A stretch of DNA of 64,000 bases from Watersipora subatra. Its lineage: Eukaryota; Bryozoa; Gymnolaemata; Cheilostomatida; Watersiporidae. Below are positions 47,625-60,456 of this stretch, piece after piece. The notes under the pieces were generated by a model. It made no database searches, was not told the origin of the DNA, and was given only the letters and a program-made list of their open reading frames with translations. Position numbers and translations under genes: made by a program. Positions within the stretch are counted from its first letter, which is position 1; each line of letters starts with the position of its first letter. Location: contig NC_088717.1 in assembly GCF_963576615.1 (NCBI RefSeq), positions 22,843,344-22,907,343 on the forward strand, given 5' to 3'.

Positions 47625-50600
47625 AGTTATACATTACATGCACTATCATATGGCTTTACATTACATGCACCATCATATGGTTTTACATTACATGCACAAT
47701 CATATGGCTTTACATTACATACACTATCATATGGTTATACATTACATGCACAATCATATGGTTTTATATTACATGCATTATCATATGGTTTTACATTACA
47801 TGCACGATCATATGGTTTTATATTACATGCATTATCCTAGGGTTTAAAATTACATGCATTATCCTAGGGTTTAAAATTACATGCATTATCCTAGGGTTTT
47901 AAATTACATGCATTATCATATGGTTTTACATTACATGCATTATCATATGGTTTTATATTACATGCACTATCATATGGTTTTACATTACATGCACTATCAT
48001 ATGGTTTTACATTACATGCACTATCATATGGTTTTACATTACATGCACAATCATATGGTTTTATATTACATGCATTATCATATGGTTTTACATTACATGC
48101 ACAACCATATGGTTTTACATTACATGCATTATCCTAGGGTTTAAAATTACATGCATTATCCTAGGGTTTTAAATTACATGCATTATCATATGGTTTTACA
48201 TTACATGCACAATCATACAGTTATATATTACATGCAATATCATATAGTTTTATATTACATGCACTATCATATGGTTTTACATTACATGCACTATCATATG
48301 GTTTTACATTACATGCATTATCACATGGTTTTACATTACACGCACAATCATATGGTTTTATATTACATGCATTATCCTAGGGTTTTAAATTACATGCATT
48401 ATCATATGGTTTTACATTACATGCACTATCATATGGTTTTACATTACATGCATTATCATATGGTTTTACATTATATGCACTATCATATGGTTTTATATTA
48501 CATACACTATCATACGGTTTTACATTATATGCACAATCATATGGTTTTATATTACATGCATTATCCTAGGGTTTTAAATTACATGCACTATCATATGGTT
48601 TTATATTACATGCAATATCATATAGTTTTACATGACATGCATTATCACATGGTTTTACATTACATGCATTATCACATGGTTTTACATTACATGCGCAATC
48701 ATATGGTTTAATATTACGTGCATTATCCTAGGGTTTTACATTATATGCACTATCATATGGTTATATATTACATGCATTATCATATGGTTATACATTACAT
48801 GCACTATCATATGGTTTTACATTACATGCACTATCATATGGTTTTACATTACATGCATTATCATATGGTTTTACATTATATGCACTATCATATGGTTTAA
48901 TATTACGTGCATTATCCTAGGGTTTTAAATTACATGCATTATCATATAGTTTTACATTACATGCCTTATCATACGGTTTTACATTACATGCATTATCATA
49001 TGGTTTTACATTATATGCGCTATCATATGGTTATATATTACATGTAATATCATATGGTTTTACATTACATGCATTATCATATGGTTTTACATTATATGCG
49101 CTATCATATGGTTATATATTACATGTAATATCATATAGTTTTACATTACATGCACAATCATATGGCTTAATATTACGTGCATTATCCTAGGGTTTTAAAT
49201 TACATGCATTATCATATGGTTTTACATTACATGCACTATCATATGGTTTTACATTACATGCACTATCATATGGTTTTACATTACATGCATTATCATATGG
49301 TTTTACATTATATGCACTATCATAGGGTTTTAAATTACATGCATTATCATATGGTTATACATTACATGCACTATCATATGGTTTTACATTACATGCACTA
49401 TCATATGGTTTTACATTACATGCATTATCATATGGTTTTACATTATATGCACTATCATATGGTTTTGTATTACATGCAATATCATATAGTTTTACATTAC
49501 ATGCACAATCATATGGTTTAATATTATGTGCATTATCCTAGGGTTTTAAATTACATGCATTATCATATAGTTTTACATTACATGCATTATCATACGGTTT
49601 TACATTACATGCATTATCATATGGTTTTACATTATATGTGCTATCATATGGTTATATATTACATGTAATATCATATAGTTTTACATTACATGCACAATCA
49701 TATGGTTTAATATTACGTGCATTATCCTAGGGTTTTAAATTACATGCACTATCATATGGTTTTACATTACATGCACTATCATATGGTTTTACATTACATG
49801 CATTATCATATGGTTTTACATTTTATGCACTATCATATGGTTTTATATTACATGCAATATCATATAGTTTTACATTACATGCACAATCATATGGTTTAAT
49901 ATTACGTGCATTATCCTAGGGTTTTAAATTACATGCATTATCATAGGGTTTTACATTACATGCACTATCATATGGTTTTACATTACATGCACTATCATAT
50001 GGTTTTACATTACATGCATTATCATATGGTTTTGCATTATATGCACTATCATATGGTTTTATATTACATGCAATATCATATAGTTTTACATTACATGCAC
50101 AATCATATGGTTTAATATTACGAGCATTATCCTAGGGTTTTAAATTACATGCATTATCATATAGTTTTACATTACATGCATTGTCATACGGTTTTACATT
50201 ACATGCATTATCATATGGTTTTACATTATATGCGCTATCATATGGTTATATATTACATGTAATATCATATGGTTTTACATTACATGCATTATCATATGGT
50301 TTTATATTACATGCAATATCATATAGTTTTACATTACATGCATTATCACATGGTTTTACATTACATGCGTAATCATATGGTTTTACATTATATGCACAAT
50401 CATATGGTTTAATATTACATGCAATATCATATAGTTTTACATTACATGCACAATCATATGGTTTAATATTACGTGCATTATTCTAGGGTTTTAAATTACA
50501 TGCATTATCACATGGTTTTACATTACATGCATAATCATATGGCTTTACATTATATGCACAATCATATGGTTTTATATTACATGCAATATCATATAGTTTT

Positions 50601-51092
50601 ACATTACATGCACAATCATATGGTTTAATATTACGTGCATTATCCTAGGGTTTTAAATTACATGCACTATCATATGGTTATATATTACATGCAATATCAT
50701 ATGGTTATATATTACATGCACTATCATATGGTTATATATTACATGCAATATTATAAGGTTTTATATTACATGCACTATCAAATGGTTTTATACTACATGC
50801 AATATCATATGGTTTTATATTACATACACTGTCATATGGTTTTATATTACATGCATTATCATATGGTTTTATATTACATGCACTATCAAATGGTTTTATA
50901 TTACATGCATTATCATATGGCTTTACATTATATGCACTATCATATGGTTATACATTACATGCAATATCATATGGTTATATATTACATGCACTATCATATG
51001 GTTTTACATTACATGCACAATCATATGGTTTCATAGTACATGCACAACATATGGTTTTACATTACATGCATTATCATTTGGTTATATATTAA
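47625..51092. repeat. 27-bp minisatellite, about 128 copies
   Basis: The unit of 27 bases is ACATTACATGCACTATCATA followed by TGGTTTT, with variants GCATTATCCTAGGGTTTTAA, GCAATATCATATAG and ATATGGTTTAATATTACGTG. Because 27 is a multiple of three, frames stay open for up to 186 codons with a nine-residue period (MHYHMVLHY), which is an artefact. A block marked by ATTATCCTAGGGTTTTAAAT recurs at irregular intervals of about 190-370 bp (48724, 48911, 49183, 49541, 49723, 49912 and others), showing higher-order repeats. Confidence 0.96.
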
Positions 51093-52134
51093 CAGCCTGT
51101 ATCTGGCATCGGCTTCACTTGTAGAATCAGACTTGCCATAAAGATGCAGTGTTGAACATGTTAGTGCGTTGAACAACCTTTTATCTATTAGAATTAGTAA
51201 ATTAAACTTTTCGATCATTACTACAAACGCCGACGGTCACTCGGCGACACAGGAAACTGACTACAAACCTAAATGATATCGGGGTAATTTAATACCCCGT
51301 ACTACAATATGACGTAAATGTTGGTCTACGGCTCTGATTAGCTGGTCCGACTGACTGCAAATTCTGACTGAATTTATTTTTGTATAACTACTCACCATTT
51401 AATGGCCAATTACTCTTAGCTTATCAACTAAAATAGCGGTAGGAAACTAAATTAGTAATGAATAAATTAGAAACACGTTAAAAGTGTCAAGCTACCATAG
51501 ACCCCATCTTCTGCCACCTGTTGACACGATAATGCCCTGTGGCCACCAGACTAATGCAACATATTACGACAAACATAACATACATAACAAGCATTCAATT
51601 TTGTATTGTGTCTCATTTTGTATCTCCTTTAGTATTTTTAATGTCCCGTGTGATGTGTATACAAATCCGGAATCATCCGCTCTTTGCCAGGTGTGATGCG
51701 TGTCAACTTTAACATGCTGCAGAGTATGCTCATTTTAATCATTAATATTAGTTATTACAACCAGACAACATTGCTTTATATTTGTTGAATCACAGTCTAG
51801 GAACTCTAATCTTTCACCTTCATTTAGCATTGACAGTTATTCTGACCTTATTGACTGAATATGGCAGCAGTTGGTCATTGATTAGGTAATCACTTGCTGA
51901 CAAATGTAACTAAAATGTGAATAACGATGACCTAAATGTTATGAAGCATTATTTTAAATCATCATAGTGGTTAACTCTGTGTAATAGGTAAATATTAAAT
52001 ATTTGTGATATATTCCACAAACATTAACGTAAATATAACTAAACTTTGGTTTTAGCAACAAAAGCTGGTGAACATTTACAATTGTGAAATGTTTATGAAA
52101 TGAACATTTCACAAGTATAATCATATGTTTGCAG
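51093..52134. other. Intron stretch without recognisable features
   Basis: No supportable feature. A 70-codon plus frame at 51484-51696 has no recognisable motif or splice context. Confidence 0.35.
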
Positions 52135-52186
52135 GCATATGATGATCCTTTCTGTCTTTATGATGATGATTATGAGGATGGTCAAG
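52135..52186 (+). CDS. LRR-like gene, acidic exon
   Basis: 52 bp, phase 0-1. Acceptor ATGTTTGCAG, donor GTGAGTTA. It reads AYDDPFCLYDDDYEDGQ, a Tyr/Asp-rich acidic stretch that follows NPFQ of the previous exon without a stop and leaves a single G completed by the exon at 63432. Confidence 0.55.
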
Positions 52187-52987
52187 GTGAGTTAGAAGTA
52201 GAGTTGCACCAATTTTTGTATCGAAATGGGTATCAGTGCCGATATGGGTGTTAAGTATCTGAATCGGTATTGGCTGATCCTTTCTTAAAAAATCTGAAAC
52301 TTCAGATACTTTTTACAGATCAACTACTTAGCAGAAAACAGTATTTTAGCCTGCTACACTAGTAAAATTCACCAGCTGCACGTTCCTTACTCTTTCCTAC
52401 TGAATTTTGATGTTTCATGTTTTGGGCATCATTGTTCAACAAAGCCCACCATTTTATTGTTTTAAGTTGCGATTACATTAGATTTTGGTGAAACTTGATC
52501 AGCTGGTAATTCAGAACAATCTTATATAAGAATGTTGACAAACAGTTGGCTGAATTTCAAACAGTTCCATAACCAATTGATCTTCTCTAGCCGATAACAA
52601 TCAAAAAGAACTTCATCAGCCAATGAATGTACTTTCATTTCGTAAAGAACCACCATCAGGTTCGCTTCTAAGAAGATTAAATAGTGGTAACTTATTTGTG
52701 TTGAAGCTTGTCTACCAGACATCAAAAAATCATCAAATCTCTTTTATTACTGACAATTACTACTAATACAATATTTTAAACATTGCTGAATACATTTGTA
52801 AGTTGTGGTATAACAGTTATTGTACGAACAGTTGATTAGAGAGTAGTTCAACTATTATAAACTCTCATACTTGAGACAACCAGGTAAGAAGCATTGGGGT
52901 TGTGTTGATATTTTTAAAGATGAGTAAATCTGTAAAGTAAAGATTTATATTTCATTCATAGCAGGGCTTTTTCAATGAACTAGACTG
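52187..52987. other. Intron stretch; possible end of a hAT MITE at its start
   Basis: 52201-52300 (AGAGTTGCACCAATTTTTGT, then ATCGAAATGGGTATCAGTGC) resembles ends of short hAT-type elements that carry GTATCGG words, but no inverted partner is visible. A 67-codon minus frame at 52522-52725 is unrecognised. Confidence 0.3.
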
Positions 52988-55328
52988 CAGTGGTTCTTAA
53001 CCAGGGAGGAATCCCCCCAGGGGGAATTTTGGGATTTTAAGGGGGAATTTGACAGTTTGCCAAAGGGGATTTGCGTGGCACCAATTTTTTTATATAAAGG
53101 GCAGCGAGAAGTGAATGAATTTCGGTTGTTTCAACAAAGCCAAGATCTAAAACTGCGGAAAAGGTAAGGATTGCTACACCACATGCATATACATACCTAA
53201 AATATTAATTGTTCAGTTACCGATTTGGTTTGCATAAACTTATAACATTTTGACAATTTGCTCTGTAGCCTAACATATGTATGACGTTTTGCTCATGTAG
53301 ATATTGAACATACTTAAATATTTTGATTGCATATCCTATATTGTAGGTGTTAGAAATGTCAAAGACAAAAAGACGAACATATGATGATTCCTACTTTAAC
53401 TATGGATTCACTTGTATGATCAAAACTGGCATCGAAGTACCACAATACTTCAACAATACTACACAATAATACCACAAAACTTAAGAAATAAACATGCAGA
53501 ACACATGGATAAATTAAAGCCGTTCTTTGAAGCTAAAGAGAGAGAACTCAAGCGGGCAAAACTGGATTCCACTGGCAGCTTTCATATCCAAGCACAGGCC
53601 ATTACCGAAGCATCCTATGCTCTGTCTTACCGTATCGCCAGAGATAAGAAGCCACCTACCATTGGTGAAACATTAGTTAAACCTTGTCTGCTGGAGTGTA
53701 CTAAGATTATTCTCGGAGACACAACCGCTCAAAAGATAGCTGATTTATCCCTCTCAGACAGCACAGTGAAATCGAGGATCGATGATATGTCTGAGGAAAT
53801 AAAGAGGCAAGTAATTGAAAAGATCAAGTCATCTCCCATTTTGCCATTCAACTTGATGAGTCCACTGATGTTGCTAGCATTTCACAGCTGGTGGTGTTTG
53901 CACTCTATGTACACAGAGAGACAATTGAGGAAGAATTTCTGTTCTGCAGTCCTCTAACAGAGACCACCACAGCTGCTGATGTTATGAACCTGGTTTCCAA
54001 CTTCTTCAGCAAAGAACATCTGGACTGGGCAAACTAATTGAAGTTTGCACTGATGGTGCTCCAGCTATGCTTGGCTGTCATGCTGGATTTGCGCAGTTGG
54101 TATAAGAAAAGAATCATTTAGTGGTGAGTACCCATTGCAATAACTCTTCCCAAAGGATTGCAAGAACACTATTCTTCAGTGATTAAAGTAGTAAACTTTA
54201 ACAAAGGCTCTGCCTTGCAAAAACGTCTCTTCCACAAGTTATGCGAAGATATGAATGCTGGCACTCGTCACTATGGTTCCACACCGAAGTTCGATGGTTA
54301 TCAAAGAGTAACATGCTTCTGCGTTTCTTCAATCTACGAGCAGAGGTCAATGAGTTCTTGAAAACTCATAACAAACCCAAACTACTGGCTTCAATACAGG
54401 TGGAAGGCTTCCATCAGTGTCTTGCTTACCTGGTTGACATATTTGGTTCAATCAATGAAGTGAACATGAAGATGCAAGGTAGAGACGGAAATGTGTTGAA
54501 TGTAAGTGATAGTTTCAATGCACTCAAGGACAAGCTCAAACTCTGGGTGAAAAGACTGGCTACTGGGAATGTAAGAGTTTCATTTCCAGTTCTGCATTCA
54601 TTAGTTGACAAGAAAGCTCCTTCTGCTTCTTTGCTAACCGACATAAAGCATCACTTAAACAGCTTGATAGCAGAGTTTGAGAGATATTTTCCAAAAATAG
54701 ATCCTAAGACAGAGCAATTGATGAGCCTGACTCGAGACCCTTTCAGGCGCAATATCCACGAGATTCCGGAACAGTTTCAGGAGGAGTTTTTGGAACTGAC
54801 AAACAACTCCGCATTGAAAGACAACTTCAAGAAGCTATTAATAGAGCACTTTTGAGTTCAGGCCCAAATATTGTGTCTCAACATAAGCCTGGCCACTTTC
54901 AAGATGCTCATACCATTTGCTTCTACATATCTTTGCGAGTCAGCATTTTCAGCAATGTTAACCATAAATAGCAAATCTAGAAACCGTCTGAAAGTAGAAG
55001 CTGACCTATTGTGTGCCCTATCCACAACAGCTCTTAACATCAAAATTCTGGTCAGCTCCAAACAAACACAGAAATCGCACTAGTCTGCTGACTGTCTTAC
55101 ATTGATAGATATATTGAGTTCCAGTATATATTCATTTTTGATATTCCATGTAAATATGACTGTAATAAATGCATCTATAGATGTATATATATGTATATAA
55201 GTTATATATGTAAATAAAGTTCACTATCTAGTTACAGTGCATTATTTGAAGGAGTTGGGAGAGGCAGGGAATTTCTGTCTTTAGGTTGGGAAAAAGGGGA
55301 ATCGGGCAAAAAAGGCTAAGAACCACTG
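52988..55328 (+). mobile_element. ZBED-type hAT transposon, decayed
   Basis: Left end CAGTGGTTCTTAACCAGGGA, right end the inverted AAGGCTAAGAACCACTG at 55312-55328. CAGTGGTTCTTA(A/G)CC ends belong to the hAT group that gave rise to ZBED5-like genes. An 8-bp target duplication is not evident (CTAGACTG versus AACTGAAG), so flanks have mutated or an end is misplaced. A second inverted end (CTGGTTAAGAACCACTG, ending at 55605) lies 277 bp further right and pairs as well or better with the left end. Confidence 0.8.
53356..55083 (+). pseudogene. hAT transposase (ZBED5/GTF2IRD2-like), several frameshifts and stops
   Basis: Pieces in order: 53356 MSKTKRRTYDDSYFNYGFTC (start of the zinc-finger region, whose Cys residues are lost, with stops near 53465); 53412-53850 in another frame, with KPFFEAKERELKRAKLDSTG and ITEASYALSYRIARDKKPPT; after a shift near 53850, FQLDESTDVASISQLVVFAL (the DEST motif with the first catalytic Asp region) to DWAN and a stop; then after another shift VCTDGAPAMLGCHAGF (second catalytic Asp region); 54241-54855 with HTEVRWLSKSNMLLRFF and LVDIFGSINEVNMKMQG; and 54871-55083 with LIPFASTYLCESAFSAML, the hAT dimerisation end, closing KQTQKSH. 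At least four breaks make it dead. It lies in intron 3 of the LRR-like gene, same strand. Confidence 0.85.
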
Positions 55329-55609
55329 AACTGAAGTATAGAGGTGAAGGTTACAGGAAGCTTATTGATTTTTGTGGTTGATTGATCACTCTTCCACTGT
55401 TATAGAAACCATGATCTAACTTCTGGTGATGATTGCCATCAAATAAAAATATTGTAGCATATGACTTAAAATTTAGGTCCTTATTTAACTCCATAGCCGG
55501 AGTGATTTTAGGATTTGACTTGAAAAGTTTCTCAAAGCATTGCAGTTTCATAACTGAAAGCTAAGATTGAAATTCGGGGAATTCTTCTCTGGTTAAGAAC
55601 CACTGGGGT
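55329..55609. other. Flank of the hAT element ending in a second inverted end
   Basis: 277 bp with an inverted CAGTGGTTCTTAACCAG copy at 55589-55605. This may be the true right end of a larger hAT copy or the end of a separate deleted copy. The 66-codon minus frame is unrecognised. Confidence 0.4.
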
Positions 55610-57184
55610 AGAGTCTGTTGTTATAGGTATAGTCTATTGTTATAGGTAGAGTCTACTGTTATCAGTAGTCTATTGTTATTGGATAGAGTCTATTGTTATT
55701 GGGTAGAGTCTATTGTTATAGGTAGAGTGTATTGTTATAAGTAGATTTTATTGTTATAGGTAGAGTCTAATGTTATAGGTAGAGTCTATGGTTATATGTA
55801 GAGTGTATTGTTATAGGTAGGGTCTATTGTTATAGGTAGTCTATTATTATAGGTAGAGTCTATTGTTATAGGTAGAGTCTATCGTTATAGGTAGGGCTCA
55901 TTGTTATAGGTAGTCTATTGTTATAGGTAAAGTCAATTGTTATATGTAGAGTCTATTATTATAGTTAGAGGCTATCGTTATAGGTAGTTTAACATTATAG
56001 GTAGAGGCTATCGTTATAGGTAGAGTCTATTGTTATAGGTAGAGTATATCGTTATAGGTAGATTCTATTGTTATAGATAAAGTATATTGTTATAGGTAGT
56101 GTCTATTGTTATAGGTAGAGTCTATTGTCACAGGTAGAGTTTATCGTTATAGTTAGAGTCTATTGTTATACATAGTCTGTTGTTTTAGGTAGAGCGTATT
56201 GTTATAGGTAGAGTCTATCATTATAGGTATAATCTATTGCAATAGGTAGAGTCTATCGTTAAAGGTAGAGTCTATTATTATAGGTAGAGTCTGTTGTTAT
56301 GCGTAGAGTCTATTGTTATATGTAGAGTCTTTTGTTATAGGTAGAATCTATCATTATAGGTAAAGTCCATTGTTATAGGTAGACTCTATTGTTATAAGTG
56401 GAGTCTATTGTTATAGGTAGCGTCTATTGTTATAGGTAGAGTCTATTGTTATAGGTAGAGTCTATTGTTATAGGTAGAGTCTATTGTTATAGGTAGACTC
56501 TATTGTCTTAGGTAGAGTCTATTATTATAGGTAGAGTCTATTGTTATAGGTAGTCTATTGTTATAGATAGTCTATTGTTATATGTAGAGTCTATTGTTAT
56601 AGGTAGAGTCTATTGTTATAGGTATAGTTTCTTGTTATAGGTAGAGTCTATTGTTATAGGTATAGTTTCTTGTTATAGGTAGAGTCTCTTGTTATAGGTA
56701 GAGTCTTTTGTTATAGGTAGAGTCTATCATTATAGGTAGAGTCTGTTGTTATTCGTAGAGTCTATTGTTATAGGTAGTCTTTTGTTATAGGTGGAGTCTT
56801 TTGTTATAGGTAGAGTCTATCATTATAAGTAGAGTCCATTGTTATAGGTAGACTCTATTGTTATAAGGGGAGTCTATGGTTATAGGTGTAGTCTATTGTT
56901 ATAGGTATAGTCTATTGTTATAGGTAGATTCTATTGTTATAGGTAGAGTCTATTGTTATAGGTAGAGTCTATTGTTCTAGGTATAGTTTCTTGTTATAGG
57001 TAAAGTCTATTGTTATAGGTATAGTTTCTTGTTATAGGTAGAGTCTATTGTTATAGGTAGAGTCTATGGTTATATGTAGAGTCTACTGTTTTAGGTAGAG
57101 TTTATTGTTATAGGTAGAGTCTATTGTTATAGGTAGAGTCTATTGTTATAGGTAGTCTGTTGTTATAGGCAGAGTATATTGTTA
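55610..57184. repeat. 19-bp minisatellite (second family), main block
   Basis: The unit is GTTATAGGTAGAGTCTATT with frequent loss of GTAGA or GAG and single-base changes; about 80 copies occur. It is unrelated in sequence to the other 19-bp array at 21757. It is cut at 57185 by the second HIRAN element and resumes at 61700. Confidence 0.95.
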
Positions 57185-57421
57185 TACCCTACAGGATGAA
57201 TTTATTCGCTGAGTTTTATTTTGCAAAAATTGAAATCTCTTGCATATTCGCGGATTAATTTATTCGCGGCTGAAAACTGTCACTCTTTAGGAATAGTTAA
57301 CTTTATTACGGATAACAATAGAGTTAAGCCTACTCATGCGCTCATTGCGCATTTCGGTTTCTGTTTAGCTTACAACTACGAGTCGATCGTGCTCAGCTAT
57401 AAGTTTTTTGCTGCGTTCTGA

Positions 57422-57828
57422 TGTTTTCACGAATATTCATCGATTTTGAGGCCTTTGATGAACCAACCATTTGTGGTAAGTAATGAGCTTTTTTAAAACC
57501 ATTTTCGAAATTAGTTGAATCTTACTTCGGTTCTTCGGTAAAACGCAATATTTATTTTTTCCATCCCTACCACTTCGTTATTTGTTTTAGTGTGAGAGAG
57601 GGATATTTCATCATACACGGAAGCACAATGACTGCAAGGGTGGTAGATGTCATTCTTAGAAGATCACCAATCATTCAGGGAGATCTTGAAAATGAGGTAG
57701 AAGTAACCACAGCTGCTATGGAGGAGAATATATCTGTTTTTGAAAAAAGAACAAAAGCGCCTTTACAAGCACAAATCTTTGGTCAACCGGCAGAACTTTG
57801 CAATAGTAAGCCACGAGGAAAGTTCTGA
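57422..57828 (+). pseudogene. HIRAN-like protein, copy 2 (deleted)
   Basis: First exon 57422-57475 reads CFHEYSSILRPLMNQPFV, preceded by an in-frame TGA and followed by GTAAGTAA. Second exon 57591-57828 starts TGTGAGAGAGG after TTTGTTTTAG, but the part encoding the EPNN...VGHLP core is deleted. It then reads YFIIHGSTMTARVVDVILRR, SPIIQGDLENEVEVTTAAME and so on. The first exon here fits the HIRAN start (FHxYxxIxxP) better than copy 1 does, whereas copy 1 keeps the core. Confidence 0.55.
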
Positions 57829-58244
57829 TGATAACATTTTTACCAGTCATGTATTAGCGAGATAATCACCTTTAACATCTACCCAAGACAGTGACAGCGA
57901 CAGAGCTGCTATTACCAAAATAACTAGTCAGAGAGCACCATTACACGCTAGTATTCACTTATCAAGAGTATCAGTTTAATTTTATTGCTAGACAACCGCC
58001 ATATGGACTAAAGTGTATATATTTACTCCATTCATCGTTTGTAAAATTTTATTTGTTTTTGAAATATTTTATTTGTACACTCAAGTTTGTAATAAATTAT
58101 ACTATATCTATACATGAAAAAAATATATAATTTAATCATATTTGCATGCGGCGATATTAAGGAGTTGTTGTCAATGAAGGTGTCTAGGTTGACTGGTTGC
58201 TTCTCTGCCAATATTCCTGCCTTGATAAATATTACTACTTGTCT

Positions 58245-58553
58245 CTAGTTTTTGTAATTGGAGTAGGTTGTTCCATTCTCAATCTGCAGTAAACACAAAA
58301 AGTAAAAATATTAATAAGTTTTAAGGAAGTACAAAAACAATAGCTGAAGTATTTGATGAAAGCGATCAGTTATGAAACAAAAGAATTAACTAATGCAGTT
58401 TAATATGGAAAAACGTATTTGCGCTGCAAATCAAATACATACCATAATGTCCAGATCAGAATCATGATTGTCCTCAACTTTGGTATTAGAAATTGATGGA
58501 GTTGATGTCAGTGTAAAAAGACTAGGAGAGATTTTTTGCGATAACGAAGCCAT
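58245..58553 (-). CDS. Small acidic protein of the HIRAN element, copy 2 (two exons, intact)
   Basis: Minus strand. Exon 1 is 58553-58443 (111 bp, ATG start, donor GTATGTAT) and exon 2 is 58283-58245 (39 bp, acceptor CTGCAG, TAG stop), 49 aa in all. It reads MASLSQKISPSLFTLTSTPS, then ISNTKVEDNHDSDLDIM, then IENGTTYSNYKN. Lengths, splice sites and frame match copy 1 exactly. The upstream promoter region was broken by the P-like insertion. Function unknown. Confidence 0.5.
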
Positions 58554-59580
58554 GCCGAATAACTTGTGAAAACCTTGAATAATTTTGTAAAGTTCGATGC
58601 AGTGGCAATAAAACTCGAAGCCCGGCGATGATTTTAATGAAGTTTTGGAACTCGGCTACGTTTAGTACTTCTGCCATTGAACTTAAAACCCCTGGAATGG
58701 CAATCACGTGACTGTTACGTTGATAGTAATACGTAACGTATGCGCCATATTGGAGAGCTAATCTAATGCTAATTCCGTTTGTAAACAAACAGTGAAAAAT
58801 GACAGAAATGTACATAATGAATAGTTATTTTCCAGTTGGGTATTAATGAAAACTCCTCCTATACAACGTTTAGAGTACTCTGATAAAAGAAAACCTATTT
58901 ATAACATATGGAGTGGGATATATCAAATGATAAGTACATTGTATATGTAAAATAGATTTTCATGGACCATGTTTTTCATGCAAACTGTTGTATTACAGAT
59001 GCATAAACCCAGCAAATGATATACTCAGGCAAATAAAAACTGTTCCATTATATTAAAATTTATATTACATATGCATAAATGCAAATAGAAAAACTTAGCA
59101 CATGGAGTATTTCGATAAAAACAACACATATGTATGCTGCCAAAACAGAAACTGTTTTCAAGATTTAAGTGATGATAACTTATGAATGTATGATATGTAT
59201 AATACAGTATCTGTAAAAGATGAAATGAACTACTGCAACAACTAAACAAAAATTAAAAACAGTTGTAATAGAGGATAATCAAAATAATGCAAACAAAGAA
59301 ATACAGGAGTTAGTGTAATCAGATCACTAAATGTCAACATACGCGTTACAGAAACTGTGTAAAAGGACATTTGTATACCACTGAATATTGAGCCAAGGGT
59401 CATCAGAGTTTCTTAGAACCAAATCAGATTAGGAATAACAGCGCAACAACAGCTGCAGATGAATATTACAGTGATTACATTGTTACTGGCCTTTAAAAAG
59501 TACTACTTTAGTATTGTATGCCACAAAGATGCACATTGCAGTTTCAGTGTAGTATTTTAGCAAAATGATGCTGTCAGAGA

Positions 59581-60147
59581 TCATAAAAGGACTGAATAAG
59601 GTTTTTCATCAATGATGCAGTGGTTGAATATGCCATCTGCTGTATCCGTAAGGTGTTTCCCAAGGCATAACATATCACTAGATCTTACACTACCGATAAA
59701 ATACACCACACAATGGAGTGGATCTGGCTTTGTATCAATACGAAAGTATTGATCTGCAACTAGCAGGATCCTGATGACACCGTCTGATGGACGCATCAAT
59801 CCTCCATTGTTTTGTAGCTCGAGTAAATTATAGAGATGTCGGTACTGGATACTTGACTTAGTGGTAACTAGCGACTGACGGCCAATGTCACGACAGCACT
59901 TTAGTTAGCTTTTGCACAATATAGCCAGCTATATAGACTATAGTGTTACCTATAACAGAAATTTGACATCTGAAATCATTGAGTTCCACAAACTGATAAA
60001 CTTCTGGAGTAGCCTGTATGATGAGAATCTCGTTTTGAGCAGTAACGTTACCTGTCTTACCAGCATCTGATTTTGCACCACATTTGCTGATAAGTTTGCG
60101 AAAGGCAGTCTTAAACTGAGTAACAGTAGGATTATTATTTCAACCAC
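59581..60147 (-). pseudogene. C-terminal exons of the P-like transposase (premature stop)
   Basis: Exon 60147-59950 (acceptor TTTGTTTAG, donor GTAACACT) reads NNPTVTQFKTAFRKLISKCG, then AKSDAGKTGNVTAQNE, with a TGA close to the exon start. The next exon, about 59872-59581, reads VTTKSSIQYRHLYNLLELQ, NNGGLMRPSDGVIRILLVAD and QYFRIDTKP. NNP...QFK.A+R+L and NGGL..PS..V..++...+..FR are the two landmarks of the C-terminal domain of THAP9/P-type transposases. The middle of the protein, with the catalytic residues, has no room between this exon and the THAP exon (only about 310 bp). Confidence 0.65.
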
Positions 60148-60456
60148 CTAAACAAAAGCATCAATTATAACAATTACATTAATCAACAAAAATGAATGGC
60201 TTATTCACATAAACATCGTACCCTTAATATACAACAAAACAACTAATAAAATAAGCAAAAATACAAGTGATTACAAGCTCTTAAAAGCTCAAAAACAAAA
60301 AGCCGCCATAGATTGGAATCGGTTTATTTATCTGACGTAGTCATTACAGTTTGGTTAAACTACTTTAAGTCGAACAACCTTGCAGCACTGTGCTTGACAA
60401 TATGGTTTTAAATTCAATCATTGGAAAGCATCATTCAACATTGAAAAGTATTACCT

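Noticed and set aside
47562..51036. Plus-strand frames of 60-186 codons with MHYHMVLHY repeats
   Set aside because: Period 27 is a multiple of three, so open frames arise automatically. There is no start context, splice site or non-repeat flank.
58522..58815. 97-codon minus frame spanning the left end of the P-like element
   Set aside because: It crosses the insertion border at 58675 and fuses P-element end sequence to the upstream part of the small acidic gene in another frame.
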